Shown: positions 43,042-52,485 of the stretch, one piece after another
Layout: each line of letters opens with the position of its first letter
How positions within the stretch are numbered: the stretch's first letter is position 1
NCBI RefSeq assembly: GCF_002294995.1
Contig: NZ_NSGF01000020.1
Coordinates: forward strand, 50,637-114,636
Length of the DNA: 64,000 nt
Direction: 5' to 3'
Origin: Mesorhizobium sp. WSM3860
GTDB lineage: Bacteria; Pseudomonadota; Alphaproteobacteria; Rhizobiales; Rhizobiaceae
Translations under genes and position numbers: made by a program
The notes under the pieces: model-generated
Databases searched by the model: none
What the model was told of the DNA's origin: nothing
The model's input: only the letters and a program-made list of their open reading frames with translations

Positions 43042-45968
43042 GCCTAGCTGAACCACGCGGCGCAAACTCCGCGCCCTCCCAGCGGCCGCTGGCCGACAGC
43101 CAAGCGCCTGACGAAGGCGACGGCGTCGACACCTCGCCGAGCGTCTCCGACCGCATCGCCAAGACCACCTGCTACATGTGCGCCTGCCGCTGCGGCATCG
43201 ACGTCCACATCAAGGACGGAAGGGTGCGCTACATCAACGGCAACAAGGACCACCCGGTGAACCGGGGCGTGATCTGCGGCAAGGGCAGCGCCGGCATCAT
43301 GCAGCATTACAGCCCGGCGCGGCTGAGGAAGCCGCTGCTGCGCACAGGGCCTCGCGGCTCCGGCGAGTTTCGCGAGATCGAATGGGACGAAGCGCTCACC
43401 ACCGCCACCGAGCGGCTGTCGGCGATCCGCCGCACCGATCCGAAGAAGCTCGCCTTCTTCACCGGGCGCGACCAATCGCAGTCGCTGACCGGCTGGTGGG
43501 CGAGCCAGTTCGGCACCCCCAACTTCGCCGCCCATGGCGGCTTCTGCTCGGTCAACATGGCGGCCGGTGGGCTCTACACGATCGGCGGCTCGTTCTGGGA
43601 GTTCGGCGAGCCCGACTGGGACAATACGAGATACTTCATGCTGTTCGGCGTCGCCGAGGACCATGATTCCAATCCGATCAAGATCGGCCTCGGCAAGCTC
43701 AAGGCGCGCGGCGCCAAGGTGGTGTCGATCAACCCTTGCCGCACCGGCTACAACGCGATCGCCGACGACTGGATCGGCATACGACCCGGCACGGACGGGC
43801 TGTTCGTGCTGGCGCTCGTCCATGAGTTGCTCAAGGCCGGCCGCGTCGATCTCGACTATCTGCTGCGCTACACCAACGCGCCGGTGCTTGTCGTGCAGGA
43901 GCCCGGTTCCGCCGATGACGGATTGTTCATGCGCGATGACGACGGCAACCTGTTGGCTTGGGACAGGGTGGCGAAAACGCCCGTCAATGCCGCCGATCCG
44001 GATGCCAAACCAGCACTGACCGGCAGCTACACGGTCAATGGCCGCCGCTGCACGCCAGTGTTCCAGCTGATCGCCGACCGATACCTGGACGAAAGCCATT
44101 CGCCGGATGCGGTGGCGGAGCGCTGCGGGGTCGGCGCCGACACCATCCGACGGATCGCGGCGGAGCTGGCGCATGTCGCCTTCGAGCAGGCGATCGAGCT
44201 GCCGGTCGCCTGGACCGATTGGGCGGGCCGCCGGCACGAGACGATCAAGGGCCGGCCGGTGTCGATGCATGCCATGCGCGGCATCTCGGCCCATTCCAAC
44301 GGCTTTCACACTTGCCGCGCCATCCACCTGCTGCAGGTTCTGCTCGGCACGGTGGACGTGCCCGGCGGCTTCCGCTTCAAGCCGCCCTACCCGCGTTGCG
44401 CGCCGCCGGGGCCGAAGCCCGCCGGCAAGAACGTGCGGCCGATGACGCCGCTTGAAGGCACGCCGCTCGGCTTCGTCTCAGGGCCCGACGATCTACTCGT
44501 CGACGAGGTCGGTACACCGATCCGCATCGACAAGGCCTATTCCTGGGAAGCGCCCTTGGCCGCGCACGGCCTGATGCACAGCGTCATCCGCAATGCCTGG
44601 GCCGGCGATCCTTATCCGATCGACGCGCTGATGATGTATATGTCGAACATGGCCTGGAACTCCTCGATGAATACCGTCGAGACTGTTCGTATGCTTACCG
44701 ACAAGGACGAGGCGGGCGCCTACAAGATCCCCTTCATCATTTATTCCGACGCCTATTACTCCGAGACGGTGCCGTTCGCCGACCTGGTGCTGCCCGACAC
44801 GACCTATCTCGAGCGGCACGACTGCATCAGCCTGCTCGATCGGCCGATCAGCCATGCCGACGGGCCGGGCGATGCCATCCGGCACCCGGTGGTGCAGCCG
44901 GACCGGGATGTCCGGCCGTTCCAATCGGTGCTGATCGAGCTCGGCGCGCGGCTCGGCCTTCCTGGCTTTGTCAACGAAGACGGTTCGGCGAAATACCGCG
45001 ACTATGCCGACTACATCGTCAACCACGAGCGCATGCCGGGCATCGGGCCGCTCGCCGGCTGGCGCGGTAAAAACGGCGACGCGATCGGCAAGGGCGAGGT
45101 GAACCCAGACCAGCTGCAGCGCTACATCGACAATGGCGGCTTCTGGCACCACGAGTTCGCCGACGACCAGCGCTATTACAAGATGGGCAACCGCGCCTAT
45201 CTCGACTTCGCCGTGCAGATGGGATTCATCTCCAAGGCCGACCCGATCGTCTTCCAGCTCTATTCAGAGCCGATGCAGCGCTTCCGCCTCGCCGCGCGCG
45301 GTCATGGCAAGCTGCAGCCGCAGGAGGCCGAGCGCGACCGCATCGAGACCTATATGGACCCGCTGCCGTTCTGGTACGCGCCCTTCGAGGAGGACACTGT
45401 CGACTTGCAAAAATATCCGCTGCACGCGCTGACGCAGCGGCCGATGCACATGTATCATTCCTGGGGCTCGCAGAATGCGTGGCTGAGACAAATCACCAGC
45501 CAGAACCGGCTGTTCGTGCACCGGGAGACGGCAGCGAGGCTTGAGCTGGCCGACGACGACTGGGTGTGGATCGAAAGCGTCAACGGCCGCGTGAAGGGGC
45601 AGCTCAAGCTGATCGACGGCGTCAATCCGGACACTGTCTGGACCTGGAACGCGATCGGTAAGCGGCGCGGCAGCTGGGGTCTGAAGGACGACGCCGCAGA
45701 GAGCAATCGCGGCTTCCTGCTCAATCACATCATCGGCGACCAGACCGCGGCCGATGCCAAAGGCAAGCGCTATTCGAACTCCGACCCCGTCACCGGACAG
45801 GCGGCATGGTTCGACATGCGCGTGCGTATCGCCAGATGCGCAGCGGAAGAGGCCGGCTTCACCGAGCCGCAATTCGAGCGCTTGCGGCAGCCGCCAAATC
45901 TCGAGCCGTCACCGGATGTGCTTCGCTTCGGTGATGAATTCCGCGTAAGAAGGGAAGCCGCCGAATGA
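43038..45968 (+). CDS. soeA: Molybdopterin oxidoreductase, SoeA-like sulfite dehydrogenase subunit
   Basis: This is a 976-residue DMSO-reductase-family molybdoenzyme. An N-terminal [4Fe-4S] site (TTCYMCACRCGID then VICGKG, near residues 45-90) precedes the molybdopterin domains (KKLAFFTGRDQSQSLTGWW; GAKVVSINPCRTGYNA; ALTQRPMHMYHSWGSQNAW). No twin-arginine signal is present, so it acts in the cytoplasm. With ferredoxin and membrane-anchor genes following and TauE nearby, it best fits SoeABC, which oxidises sulfite to sulfate and feeds quinones. Other DMSO-reductase activities are not excluded. Confidence 0.75.
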   Translation: MSLAEPRGANSAPSQRPLADSQAPDEGDGVDTSPSVSDRIAKTTCYMCACRCGIDVHIKDGRVRYINGNKDHPVNRGVICGKGSAGIMQHYSPARLRKPLLRTGPRGSGEFREIEWDEALTTATERLSAIRRTDPKKLAFFTGRDQSQSLTGWWASQFGTPNFAAHGGFCSVNMAAGGLYTIGGSFWEFGEPDWDNTRYFMLFGVAEDHDSNPIKIGLGKLKARGAKVVSINPCRTGYNAIADDWIGIRPGTDGLFVLALVHELLKAGRVDLDYLLRYTNAPVLVVQEPGSADDGLFMRDDDGNLLAWDRVAKTPVNAADPDAKPALTGSYTVNGRRCTPVFQLIADRYLDESHSPDAVAERCGVGADTIRRIAAELAHVAFEQAIELPVAWTDWAGRRHETIKGRPVSMHAMRGISAHSNGFHTCRAIHLLQVLLGTVDVPGGFRFKPPYPRCAPPGPKPAGKNVRPMTPLEGTPLGFVSGPDDLLVDEVGTPIRIDKAYSWEAPLAAHGLMHSVIRNAWAGDPYPIDALMMYMSNMAWNSSMNTVETVRMLTDKDEAGAYKIPFIIYSDAYYSETVPFADLVLPDTTYLERHDCISLLDRPISHADGPGDAIRHPVVQPDRDVRPFQSVLIELGARLGLPGFVNEDGSAKYRDYADYIVNHERMPGIGPLAGWRGKNGDAIGKGEVNPDQLQRYIDNGGFWHHEFADDQRYYKMGNRAYLDFAVQMGFISKADPIVFQLYSEPMQRFRLAARGHGKLQPQEAERDRIETYMDPLPFWYAPFEEDTVDLQKYPLHALTQRPMHMYHSWGSQNAWLRQITSQNRLFVHRETAARLELADDDWVWIESVNGRVKGQLKLIDGVNPDTVWTWNAIGKRRGSWGLKDDAAESNRGFLLNHIIGDQTAADAKGKRYSNSDPVTGQAAWFDMRVRIARCAAEEAGFTEPQFERLRQPPNLEPSPDVLRFGDEFRVRREAAE

Positions 45969-46699
45969 CCTGCCTTCCCGCCCAAACCGAGAAGAAGCTC
46001 GGCCTCGTCATCGACCTCGATACCTGTGTCGGCTGCCAGGCCTGCGTCACTGCCTGCAAGGAATGGAACACCGGCGGACATATGGCGCCGCTGACCGACA
46101 TGGATCCGTATGGCGGGCGTGTCGACGGCGTCTGGTTCAACCGCGTGCACAGCTATGAGCACACGACCGAACAAGGTGGCCGCACGGTGAATTTCCCGCG
46201 CTCCTGCCTGCATTGCGAGCAGCCGGCCTGCGTCACCGTCTGTCCGACCGGCGCGTCCTTCAAGCGCGCCTCGGACGGCATCGTGCTGGTCGACGAGGAC
46301 AAGTGCATCGGCTGCAAGCTGTGCAGCTGGGCCTGTCCTTATGGCGCGCGCGAATTCGATACGGATGTCGGCGTGATGAAGAAATGCACGCTCTGCGTGG
46401 ACCGCATCTACAACGACAATCTGGCGGCAGAGGACCGCGTGCCGGCCTGCGTCGCCGCCTGCCCGACCAGTGCCCGGCATTTCGGCGATCTCGGCGATCC
46501 CGCCTCGGCAATCTCGCAGCTCGTAGAAGAGCGTGGCGGCGTGGAGCTGATGCCCGAGCTTGGCTACAAGCCGACCAACAAATACCTGCCCCCGCGTGCC
46601 CGCACCGAGCGCGCGGCGAAGGTGGACGCGCCGGCGCTGGAACCGATCCGGGCCGACGGAGGCTTCCTCGGCTGGATCGACCGCATGCTTTCGAACTGA
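45965..46699 (+). CDS. soeB: 4Fe-4S ferredoxin subunit, SoeB-like
   Basis: This is a 244-residue electron-transfer subunit with four cysteine clusters in DMSO-reductase B-subunit style: CVGCQACVTACKEW, CLHCEQPACVTVCPTGA, CIGCKLCSWACPYGA and KKCTLCVDRI...PACVAACPT. It passes electrons from the molybdenum subunit to the membrane anchor. It overlaps soeA as ATGA and is followed after 12 bases by the anchor gene. Confidence 0.85.
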   Translation: MTCLPAQTEKKLGLVIDLDTCVGCQACVTACKEWNTGGHMAPLTDMDPYGGRVDGVWFNRVHSYEHTTEQGGRTVNFPRSCLHCEQPACVTVCPTGASFKRASDGIVLVDEDKCIGCKLCSWACPYGAREFDTDVGVMKKCTLCVDRIYNDNLAAEDRVPACVAACPTSARHFGDLGDPASAISQLVEERGGVELMPELGYKPTNKYLPPRARTERAAKVDAPALEPIRADGGFLGWIDRMLSN

Positions 46700-46711
46700 A
46701 TTCGCGCAGCC

Positions 46712-47647
46712 ATGCATCCCGCCTACTCCGTCGTCTTCTTCACCACCGCCACCGGGGCCGGTTACGGCCTGCTGGCGCTGCTCGGCGTACTTGGCGGGCT
46801 GGGATTCATCGCGCCCGAGTTCTGGCTCGGGCTCGTTGGCATGGCGCTTTCGCTTGGCTTGATCGCGGCCGGCCTGCTCTCCTCGACCGGCCATCTCGGC
46901 CGGCCTGAACGCGCCTGGCGAGCCTTCTCGCAATGGCGAAGCTCCTGGCTGTCGCGCGAAGGGATGGCCTCGGTCGCGACCTTCATCCCGGCCGGGCTGT
47001 TCGGCATTGGCTGGGTGCTGATGGGCAAAAGCGGCGGTTGGGTCGCCATCGTCGGCCTGCTGGCTGCCGCCGGCGCCGTCATGACAGTCTGCACGACCGG
47101 AATGATCTATGCCTCGCTGAAACCGATCGCGCAGTGGCACAGCCGCTATACTTTGCCGGCTTATCTTATCTTCTCGGCAATGACGGGTGGCATGCTGCTC
47201 AACGGCCTGCTGGGCAGTTTCGGCGCCGGATCAACCGCGGCTCTGGTCGGCGCATTGCTCGCCACGCTCGCCGGGTGGGGCTGGAAGCTTGCGACCTGGC
47301 ACTACAACGACCGGCTGGAAATCCCGACCACGGCCAACACGGCGACCGGCCTGGCCGGCGGCACGGTGCGGTCCATCGAATGGCCGCATACGGAAGAAAA
47401 CTACCTGCTCAAGGAGATGGGGTTTCGAATTGCGCGCAAACACAGCGCGAAGCTGAGGCGAATCACGCAGGTGCTGGCCTTCGCCATGCCGGCTATCTTG
47501 CTCATGATCGCCTTCGCCTTGCCATGGCCTTTCGCAGCAGCCGCATCACTGCTTGCAGCGCTCTCACAGCTCGCCGGCATGCTGGTCGAACGCTGGCTGT
47601 TCTTCGCCGAGGCGAAGCACACCGTCACGCTCTATTACGGCAGATAG
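46712..47647 (+). CDS. soeC: DmsC-type membrane anchor subunit, SoeC-like
   Basis: This is a 311-residue membrane protein with about eight hydrophobic segments of the DMSO reductase anchor (DmsC) family. It anchors the cytoplasmic A and B subunits to the inner membrane and hands electrons to quinone. Landmarks are STGHLGRPERAWRAFSQWRSSWLSREG near residue 55 and ALLATLAGWGWKLATWHYND near residue 180. It ends five bases before the convergent phosphoesterase gene. Confidence 0.82.
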   Translation: MHPAYSVVFFTTATGAGYGLLALLGVLGGLGFIAPEFWLGLVGMALSLGLIAAGLLSSTGHLGRPERAWRAFSQWRSSWLSREGMASVATFIPAGLFGIGWVLMGKSGGWVAIVGLLAAAGAVMTVCTTGMIYASLKPIAQWHSRYTLPAYLIFSAMTGGMLLNGLLGSFGAGSTAALVGALLATLAGWGWKLATWHYNDRLEIPTTANTATGLAGGTVRSIEWPHTEENYLLKEMGFRIARKHSAKLRRITQVLAFAMPAILLMIAFALPWPFAAAASLLAALSQLAGMLVERWLFFAEAKHTVTLYYGR

Positions 47648-47652
47648 GTGCG

Positions 47653-48369
47653 CTAGCCTGGTCTCAGCATCGAGCTCGAAATGGCAAAGATGCGCTCTGC
47701 ACCCAGCATGTAGGCAACAAGAGTTTCCAGGCGAAACAGACCGGCATAGGCGCGGTCGAGCACGTTGAGCGAGCCGGTATAGGCGCCAAAGGCCGGCATG
47801 ATCATGCGGCCGCCGTCACCGGCGAAGCAGCGCCGCCTGACCGAGCGGCCGCGCTGAACGATGCGGGCGCAGGGATGGAGATGGCCGGCGATCTCGCCTT
47901 CCACCCGCAGCTTGGAGGGCTCGTGGCGGAACACGAGCGAGCCGATTGCGAGTTCCCTCACAGTGTCACCAGGCAGATCGGCAGGAGCATCCGGATCGTG
48001 GTTGCCCGCGACCCAGAACCAGTCGCGGCCGGCCATCATCGCCTCAAGCCGCTCGCGGAAGCTCTGATGCATGCGCTCGGCGCCGCCGCCGTCGTGAAAG
48101 GAATCACCCAAGCTGACGACAATTCGCGGCTGGTAGTCGGCAATTACCGCCTGCAGCCGTAGCAGTGTGGCTCCCGTGTCGTAAGGCGGAATGAGGGCGC
48201 CGCGCCTAGCGAAGGATGAGCCCTTTTCGAGATGCAGGTCGGAGACCGCAAGCAGCCGCAGTTCGGGGAAATAGAGCACACCGCGCCGGTCGCAGACAGC
48301 GCGCTCGCCGGCGATGCCGACAAAGTCGGCCTCGGCTATCAGCGTTGCGCGCGACAGCGAAAAATTCAT
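47653..48369 (-). CDS. pdeM: Ligase-associated DNA damage response phosphoesterase
   Basis: This is a 238-residue calcineurin-like metallophosphoesterase of the PdeM type. Metal motifs are LLAVSDLHLEKGSSF (D-x-H) near residue 35, VSLGDSFHDGG near residue 75, FWVAGNHDPDAP (GNHD) near 110 and AGHLHP near 150. PdeM belongs to a DNA-repair gene set with an Lhr-like helicase. It follows the helicase by 16 bases. An ATG giving MNFSLSRATLI was chosen over the longer open frame. Confidence 0.88.
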   Translation of the reverse strand: MNFSLSRATLIAEADFVGIAGERAVCDRRGVLYFPELRLLAVSDLHLEKGSSFARRGALIPPYDTGATLLRLQAVIADYQPRIVVSLGDSFHDGGGAERMHQSFRERLEAMMAGRDWFWVAGNHDPDAPADLPGDTVRELAIGSLVFRHEPSKLRVEGEIAGHLHPCARIVQRGRSVRRRCFAGDGGRMIMPAFGAYTGSLNVLDRAYAGLFRLETLVAYMLGAERIFAISSSMLRPG

Positions 48370-48385
48370 CCCCTCTTGCCTTCTC

Positions 48386-50917
48386 TCAGTCGGCCATCTC
48401 CGGCCCCATGGCCTCTTCAACGAGGGTGGCGGCATCCATCAACAGCGTTTCATCCGCCTCGCCATGCACCGGCATCTTGCCGATTTCGAGCATGATCGGC
48501 ACGGCTAGCGGCGATATCTGTTCCAGGTCCTTATGCACGATTCGACCGCGGATGCGCGAGAGCATCTCGGCAAGTCTGCTGACATCGAGCAATCCGGTCG
48601 CCGCATCGGCACGCGTCGCCTGCAGCAGGATGTGGTCGGGCTCGTGGCTGCGCAGCACGTCATAAATCAGGTCGGTCGATACGGTGACCTGGCGGCCGCT
48701 TTTCTCCTTGCCGGGATGACGTTTCTCGATCAGTCCGGAAATCAGCGCGCAATTGCGGAAGGTGCGCTTGAGCAGCCAACTGTCGGCAAACCATGCCTCA
48801 AGATCGTCACCGAGCATGTCCTGATCGAAGAGCGCAGCCAGCGACGGTTTTTTGTTTTTGAACATCCAGCCCATGTCGGCCAGCGACCAAATAGCCAACG
48901 CATAGTCGGTGGCAACAAAGCCGACCGGTTTGGCGCCCGCTCGATCCAGGCGGCGCGTCAGCAGCATGCCCAGCGTCTGATGCGCCAGCCTGCCTTCGAA
49001 CGGATAGGCGACGAGATAGTGCCGGTTTCCGCGTGGAAAGGTCTCGATCAGCAGATCGTCCCGTTTCGGCAGGACGGATTTCTCCGCCTGGAACCGCAGC
49101 CAATCGGCAACCTGCTCGGGCAGCTTCTTCCAGCGCTGCGGATCATCGAGCATGGCGCGCACCTGCTCGGCGAGATAGGTCGAAAGCGGGAATTTGCCGC
49201 CGCCGTAGTAGGGCACCTTTGCGTCGCTTCCAGGAGCATTCGACACGAAACACTCGTTCTCGCGAATACCCTCGAAGCGCAGGACTCTTCCGGCGAACAT
49301 GAAAGTGTCGCCGTAGGTCAAGGTCTCGAGAAAAGCCTCCTCGATCTTTCCCAAGACTCTGCCGCCGCGCGAAGCCGCGCCCTTGCTTCCAGCCTGTACG
49401 TAACGAACGTTGAGGGCCGGCACTTCGATGATGGTCCCGACATTGAGCCGGTACTGTTGCGCCACTCTGGGATTGGATACTCGCCACAAGCCTTCCTTGG
49501 TTTGGCGGATGCGGGCGTAGCGCTCGTAGTTTCTCAGCGCGTATCCGCCTGTGGCGACGAAATCGATGACGCGGTCGAATGTCGGGCGGTCCAGGCTGAC
49601 ATAGGGCGCAGCCGTCCTCACCTCGTCAAACAGCGCGTCGGCGTGGAACGGGGCACCGCAGGCGCAGCCGAGCACATGCTGTGCCAGCACGTCGAGCCCG
49701 CCATTGACCAAAGGCGGCGTGTCCTGCGCGCCGAGATAGTTGGCGTCGAGCGCGGCACGGCATTCAAGCACCTCGAACCGGTTGGCCGGGATCAGGATCG
49801 CCTTCGATGGCTCATCCATGCGGTGGTTGGCGCGGCCGATGCGCTGCGCCAAGCGGCTGGCCCCCTTCGGCGCGCCGACATGCACGACCAGATCGACATC
49901 GCCCCAGTCGATGCCCAGGTCCAATGTCGAGGTGGCGACGATGGCGCGCAAGGCATTTTCGCCCATCGCCTTCTCGACCCGCCGCCGCTGGGCGACGTCG
50001 AGCGAGCCGTGATGCAACGCGATCGGCAACGTGTCTTCGTTGACGCGCCACAGCTCCTGGAACAGCAGCTCGGCCTGGCTGCGCGTGTTGACAAAGAGCA
50101 GCGTCGTCTTGTGCCGCTTGACCTCGCGATAGATTTCCGGAGTGGCATAGCGGGCGGAATGGCCAGCCCATGGCACCCGCTCTTCGGAATCGAGAATGGA
50201 GATGTCGGGCTTTGCGCCGCCTGTGACGACGATCAACTCGGACATGGCCTCAGGGGAAGCCTGGCTGACCAGCCAGCGCCGCAATTCATCCGGCTCGGCG
50301 ACCGTAGCCGACAGGCCGATGGTCTGCAGCTCGGGGACAAAGGCGCGCAGCCGCGCCAGGCCTAGCGCCAAAAGATGACCGCGCTTCGAGGTGACCAGCG
50401 AATGCAGTTCGTCGAGGACGACATAACGCAAATCCTCGAAGAAGCGCCTGGCGCCGGCCGAGGCAATCAGAAGAGCGAGCTGTTCGGGCGTGGTGAGCAG
50501 GATGTCGGGCGGCGCGAGCTTCTGCCGCTGGCGCTTGTGCGAGGGCGTGTCGCCGGTGCGGGTCTCGATGGTGACCGGCAGTCCGATCTCCTCGACCGGC
50601 TTGCCGAGATTGCGTTCGATGTCGACGGCCAGCGCCTTGAGCGGCGAGATATAGAGCGTGTGGATGCCACGATGCGCCCCGCCGGGCTTGCGGCGCGGAC
50701 GTTTGGCGAGTTCGGTAAGCGAGGGCAGGAATCCGGCCAGCGTCTTGCCGGCGCCGGTCGGCGCGATCAGCAGCGCCGATTGACCGGCCCGAGCCTTCGC
50801 CAGCAGTTCGAGCTGGTGGAGGCGCGGTGACCAGCCTTTTGCAGCGAACCATTTTACGAATGGCTCGGGGAGAAGGACGGCGACATTCTGTTCGGCAAGG
50901 CGCGGCTGCTCTGTCAC
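48386..50917 (-). CDS. Ligase-associated DEXH box helicase (Lhr-like)
   Basis: This is an SF2 helicase of about 843 residues. Motifs are Walker A IAPTGAGKTLAGF near residue 45, VVLDELHSLVTSKRGHLLA (DExH) near 150, SATVAEPDEL, VNTRSQAELLF and QRIGRANHRMDEPSKAI near 350; then the winged-helix and Lhr C-terminal parts. Such helicases pair with PdeM, a DNA ligase and an MBL exonuclease in a damage-response set, but the last two are missing here. A GTG start gives VTEQPRLAEQ; a TTG 17 codons earlier is possible, and neither has a clear ribosome site. Confidence 0.88.
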   Translation of the reverse strand: MTEQPRLAEQNVAVLLPEPFVKWFAAKGWSPRLHQLELLAKARAGQSALLIAPTGAGKTLAGFLPSLTELAKRPRRKPGGAHRGIHTLYISPLKALAVDIERNLGKPVEEIGLPVTIETRTGDTPSHKRQRQKLAPPDILLTTPEQLALLIASAGARRFFEDLRYVVLDELHSLVTSKRGHLLALGLARLRAFVPELQTIGLSATVAEPDELRRWLVSQASPEAMSELIVVTGGAKPDISILDSEERVPWAGHSARYATPEIYREVKRHKTTLLFVNTRSQAELLFQELWRVNEDTLPIALHHGSLDVAQRRRVEKAMGENALRAIVATSTLDLGIDWGDVDLVVHVGAPKGASRLAQRIGRANHRMDEPSKAILIPANRFEVLECRAALDANYLGAQDTPPLVNGGLDVLAQHVLGCACGAPFHADALFDEVRTAAPYVSLDRPTFDRVIDFVATGGYALRNYERYARIRQTKEGLWRVSNPRVAQQYRLNVGTIIEVPALNVRYVQAGSKGAASRGGRVLGKIEEAFLETLTYGDTFMFAGRVLRFEGIRENECFVSNAPGSDAKVPYYGGGKFPLSTYLAEQVRAMLDDPQRWKKLPEQVADWLRFQAEKSVLPKRDDLLIETFPRGNRHYLVAYPFEGRLAHQTLGMLLTRRLDRAGAKPVGFVATDYALAIWSLADMGWMFKNKKPSLAALFDQDMLGDDLEAWFADSWLLKRTFRNCALISGLIEKRHPGKEKSGRQVTVSTDLIYDVLRSHEPDHILLQATRADAATGLLDVSRLAEMLSRIRGRIVHKDLEQISPLAVPIMLEIGKMPVHGEADETLLMDAATLVEEAMGPEMAD

Positions 50918-50983
50918 GCGCAAAGAGGTAGCGCGCTGGCAAGCGATCGCCAAGGAAAATCGGAACAAAAGGGGATCATTCTT

Positions 50984-51045
50984 CCCTTCTCCCCTTCTTG
51001 TGGGAGAAGGTGGCTCGGCGCGCAGCGCCGAGACGGATGAGGAGT
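50984..51045. repeat. REP-like element, first half (GGAGAAGG type)
   Basis: CCTTCTCC and GGAGAAGG form the first stem and CTCGGCG/CGCCGAG the second, followed by GACGGATGAGG. I recognise the wording from many rhizobial intergenic regions. It faces a second, inverted element to its right, as in bacterial interspersed mosaic elements. The stem core recurs near 3.43 kb. Confidence 0.75.
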
Positions 51046-51063
51046 GATCCAGCTTGGCGCTAC

Positions 51064-51142
51064 TTGCCCCTCACCCGGATTGCCAACCGATTTGCGAAGA
51101 GCAAATCGGGGCAATCCGACCTCTCCCACAGGGGGAGAGTTA
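51064..51142. repeat. REP-like element, second half, inverted, with long inner hairpin
   Basis: The inner hairpin pairs CGGATTGCC with GGCAATCCG and CCGATTTGC with GCAAATCGG, 18 bp in total (51076-51118). A CTCTCCC/GGGGAGAG stem follows. CCCCTCACCC on the left is the inverted form of the GATGAGG end of the first element, so the two make a head-to-head pair between helicase and NlpC/P60 genes. Confidence 0.75.
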
Positions 51143-51148
51143 AGGCCG

Positions 51149-52051
51149 CTACGGCCTCCGGAACCCGGTCGGGCCGCCATAGAGATAGCCGATCCGCTCG
51201 ACGGCCTCCTTCAGCCCTTCGCGCGAAACCAGCATGGTGTCGCCATTGGCGTGGATCATGTCCTTCGCGTCGGTCATGATCGCGACGTGACCCTTCCAGA
51301 AGACGAGGTCGCCGCGCTGCAGTCCGGCAAAGTCAGGGCCCGGCTCGAGCGGCGTCCCGATCGATGCCGCCTGCATGTCGGAGTCGCGCAGCACATGCTT
51401 GCCGGCCATGCGCATCGACAGTTGCACGAGGCCGGAGCAGTCGATGCCGAAGCCGGAGACGCCGCCCCAGAGGTAGGGCGTGCCGAGGAAGCTTTCGGCG
51501 ACCGTCACAAAGTCGTCTGCCCCCTCGGTGAGCGGCCGCAGATGGCGGGCAATGACCGCCTGGCCCGATGGCAGCAGCGCGTAGTGCGTGCCGCGCGTTT
51601 CGGCCGAACCCGTCACCGTCACCGCGGAGCCCATCGACAGTTGCCCGCCTATCGGGAAGCGCAGGTCCGGTCCCGGATAGAGGAAGGTGCGCGGCACGGA
51701 GACGATGTGGGTGGGCGCGTGCTCAGGTGCGCCGAGCACATTGTCGGCGACATAGCCGACATAGCCGTCGCGCTCGGCCTGCACCCAGGCCCAGCCATCC
51801 GCAACCTCGAAGACCAGCACGTCGTCGCCGAACAGCGCCTGCGTGTTGATGCCGGCATCGGGGCGCGGCGCCTTGCGCAGGTCGGCGATGGAGGCGGTGA
51901 TCCGCGCCGGGCGGCCGGCGACAAAGCGGTCGGCGGCGACCTCCCCCTTCAGCCGGGCATCGGCGAGATCGGAACGAAAGGCGTGAAGGCGGGCATCCCT
52001 GGCGGTCAAATCGGTAGTCCAGTCAAATGGGTTTATCGGTCGGATAGACAA
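51149..52051 (-). CDS. NlpC/P60 family peptidase with SH3-like domains
   Basis: This is a 300-residue C40 peptidase that probably cuts gamma-D-Glu-diaminopimelate bonds in murein peptides. N-terminal SH3-like segments (VFEVADGWAWVQAERDGYVG) precede the catalytic domain (PYLWGGVSGFGIDCSGLVQ with the Cys near residue 210, and KGHVAIMTDAKDMIHANG with the His). No signal peptide is seen, so a cytoplasmic recycling role is likely. It follows the MarR gene by eight bases. Confidence 0.88.
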   Translation of the reverse strand: MSIRPINPFDWTTDLTARDARLHAFRSDLADARLKGEVAADRFVAGRPARITASIADLRKAPRPDAGINTQALFGDDVLVFEVADGWAWVQAERDGYVGYVADNVLGAPEHAPTHIVSVPRTFLYPGPDLRFPIGGQLSMGSAVTVTGSAETRGTHYALLPSGQAVIARHLRPLTEGADDFVTVAESFLGTPYLWGGVSGFGIDCSGLVQLSMRMAGKHVLRDSDMQAASIGTPLEPGPDFAGLQRGDLVFWKGHVAIMTDAKDMIHANGDTMLVSREGLKEAVERIGYLYGGPTGFRRP

Positions 52052-52059
52052 GTTGTCAG

Positions 52060-52410
52060 TCAGATGGGCAGCTCATGCGCCTTTGCAACGATACCATCGC
52101 CGAAACGCTCGACAAAGAGCGCGCCCTCCACCGTGCGCCGGATCAGCACGTTGCGCTTATCGAGCTCGTCGCGGTGCCGCGAGACCAGCTTCAGCGCGCC
52201 CATCGTGTCGAGCGCGCGAGTGATGACCGGCTTGGTGACGTTGAGCCTCGCGGCTAGCCCGCGCACCGTATGCGGTGGCGGATCGAGGTAGATGGTGAGC
52301 AGGATCGCGGTCTGGCGCATGGTGAGGTCGGGCTCGTTCTCGCGCACCTGCGACAGCAATACCTGCTGCCACAGTCGCAAGGCCTGGCTCGGGCGCATCG
52401 AGATCGACAT
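52060..52410 (-). CDS. MarR family winged-helix regulator
   Basis: This is a 116-residue, short MarR-type protein: MRQTAILLTIYLDPPPHTVRGLAARLNV and VTKPVITRALDTMGALKLVSRHRDELDKR make the recognition helix and wing. It lacks the long C-terminal dimerisation helix of full-length MarR. It lies between the M17 aminopeptidase and NlpC/P60 genes on the same strand and may control them. Confidence 0.8.
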   Translation of the reverse strand: MSISMRPSQALRLWQQVLLSQVRENEPDLTMRQTAILLTIYLDPPPHTVRGLAARLNVTKPVITRALDTMGALKLVSRHRDELDKRNVLIRRTVEGALFVERFGDGIVAKAHELPI

Positions 52411-52485
52411 CCGGACAGCATGACGGCAAATTGTTTCGCTTCCGTTTCAGTCCGCGGCCACTTTTGCCAGTTTCCTGGCCAAACC

